From Paracoccaceae bacterium (GTDB lineage: Bacteria; Pseudomonadota; Alphaproteobacteria; Rhodobacterales; Rhodobacteraceae), in the NCBI GenBank assembly GCA_026997055.1, contig JALWJU010000201.1, positions 1 through 5,784 on the forward strand: a DNA stretch of 5,784 nucleotides, written 5' to 3'. Every line of letters begins with the position of its first letter. The stretch's first letter is position 1. The position numbers were made by a program, and so were the translations under genes. The notes under the pieces are model-generated. The model saw only the letters and a program-made list of their open reading frames with translations. It was not told where the DNA came from and did no database searches. This document shows positions 5,756-5,784 of the stretch, one piece after another.

Positions 5756-5784
5756 GCCCGGTTCCCGAGAGGGCGGGATCGGGC
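5756..5784. other. GC-rich inverted repeat at the window edge
   Basis: GCCCG (5756-5760) pairs with CGGGC (5780-5784), and inside it TCCCG (5763-5767) pairs with CGGGA (5774-5778) around an AGAGGG loop. This gives about 10 base pairs with a small asymmetric internal loop. The repeat is cut by the window end, so its full extent and what follows are unknown. Confidence 0.35.

Larger units (their letters stand above)
5678..5784 (+). other. open frame starting on the ispG stop (ATGA), runs off the window; doubtful gene
   Basis: An ATG overlaps the ispG TGA by the ATGA arrangement often seen in coupled genes, and 35 codons follow without a stop up to the window edge. The peptide begins [10 protein letters not shown] and is rich in Cys, Arg and Phe. 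I recognise no family. Against coding: no ribosome-binding site beyond the GC-rich ispG end, a less GC-rich composition unlike the neighbouring genes, and three stem-loops inside it, one of which looks like a terminator. Probably intergenic. Confidence 0.15.

Overview
The window is about two-thirds G+C by eye, tightly packed and strongly biased to G/C at third codon positions. Long open frames appear on the antisense of almost every gene, which is typical of high-GC DNA. The five confident products are an LDHD-type D-2-hydroxyacid dehydrogenase, a CLC chloride transporter, DsbB, a YqaA/DedA-like membrane protein and bacterial-type IspG. Their sequence style suggests an alphaproteobacterium, possibly a sphingomonad or a rhodobacter relative. 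That placement is inference from sequence style, not from a marker gene.

Layout from left to right: (1) 39-1409, minus strand, FAD-linked D-lactate/D-2-hydroxyacid dehydrogenase. (2) A 79-bp divergent gap holding an imperfect inverted repeat that could be an operator. (3) 1489-3168, plus strand, a CLC-family anion channel or antiporter with a vestigial CBS-like tail. (4) A 61-bp convergent gap with a nested palindrome, probably a shared transcription end. (5) 3230-4316, minus strand, a two-gene unit yqaA-like then dsbB, 13 bp apart; the dsbB ribosome-binding site overlaps the yqaA-like stop codon. (6) A 249-bp divergent gap with a leader hairpin, a tandem 10-bp repeat and a weak promoter-like pair. 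(7) 4566-5681, plus strand, ispG. (8) About 100 bp after ispG rich in stem-loops, including a plausible intrinsic terminator; a reading frame that starts on the ispG stop codon (ATGA) runs open to the window edge but is probably not a gene.

Most of the genes are housekeeping or envelope functions: isoprenoid precursor synthesis, disulfide formation in the periplasm, a DedA-type inner-membrane protein, chloride transport and D-lactate oxidation into the respiratory chain. I see no mobile element, phage, CRISPR array, tRNA, rRNA or defence system. The most notable protein feature is the CLC homolog: it keeps the external gating glutamate but has replaced the inner proton glutamate and both canonical chloride-coordinating side chains. 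The other points worth a second look are small non-coding structures between genes. I did not find a convincing undescribed multi-gene system here.
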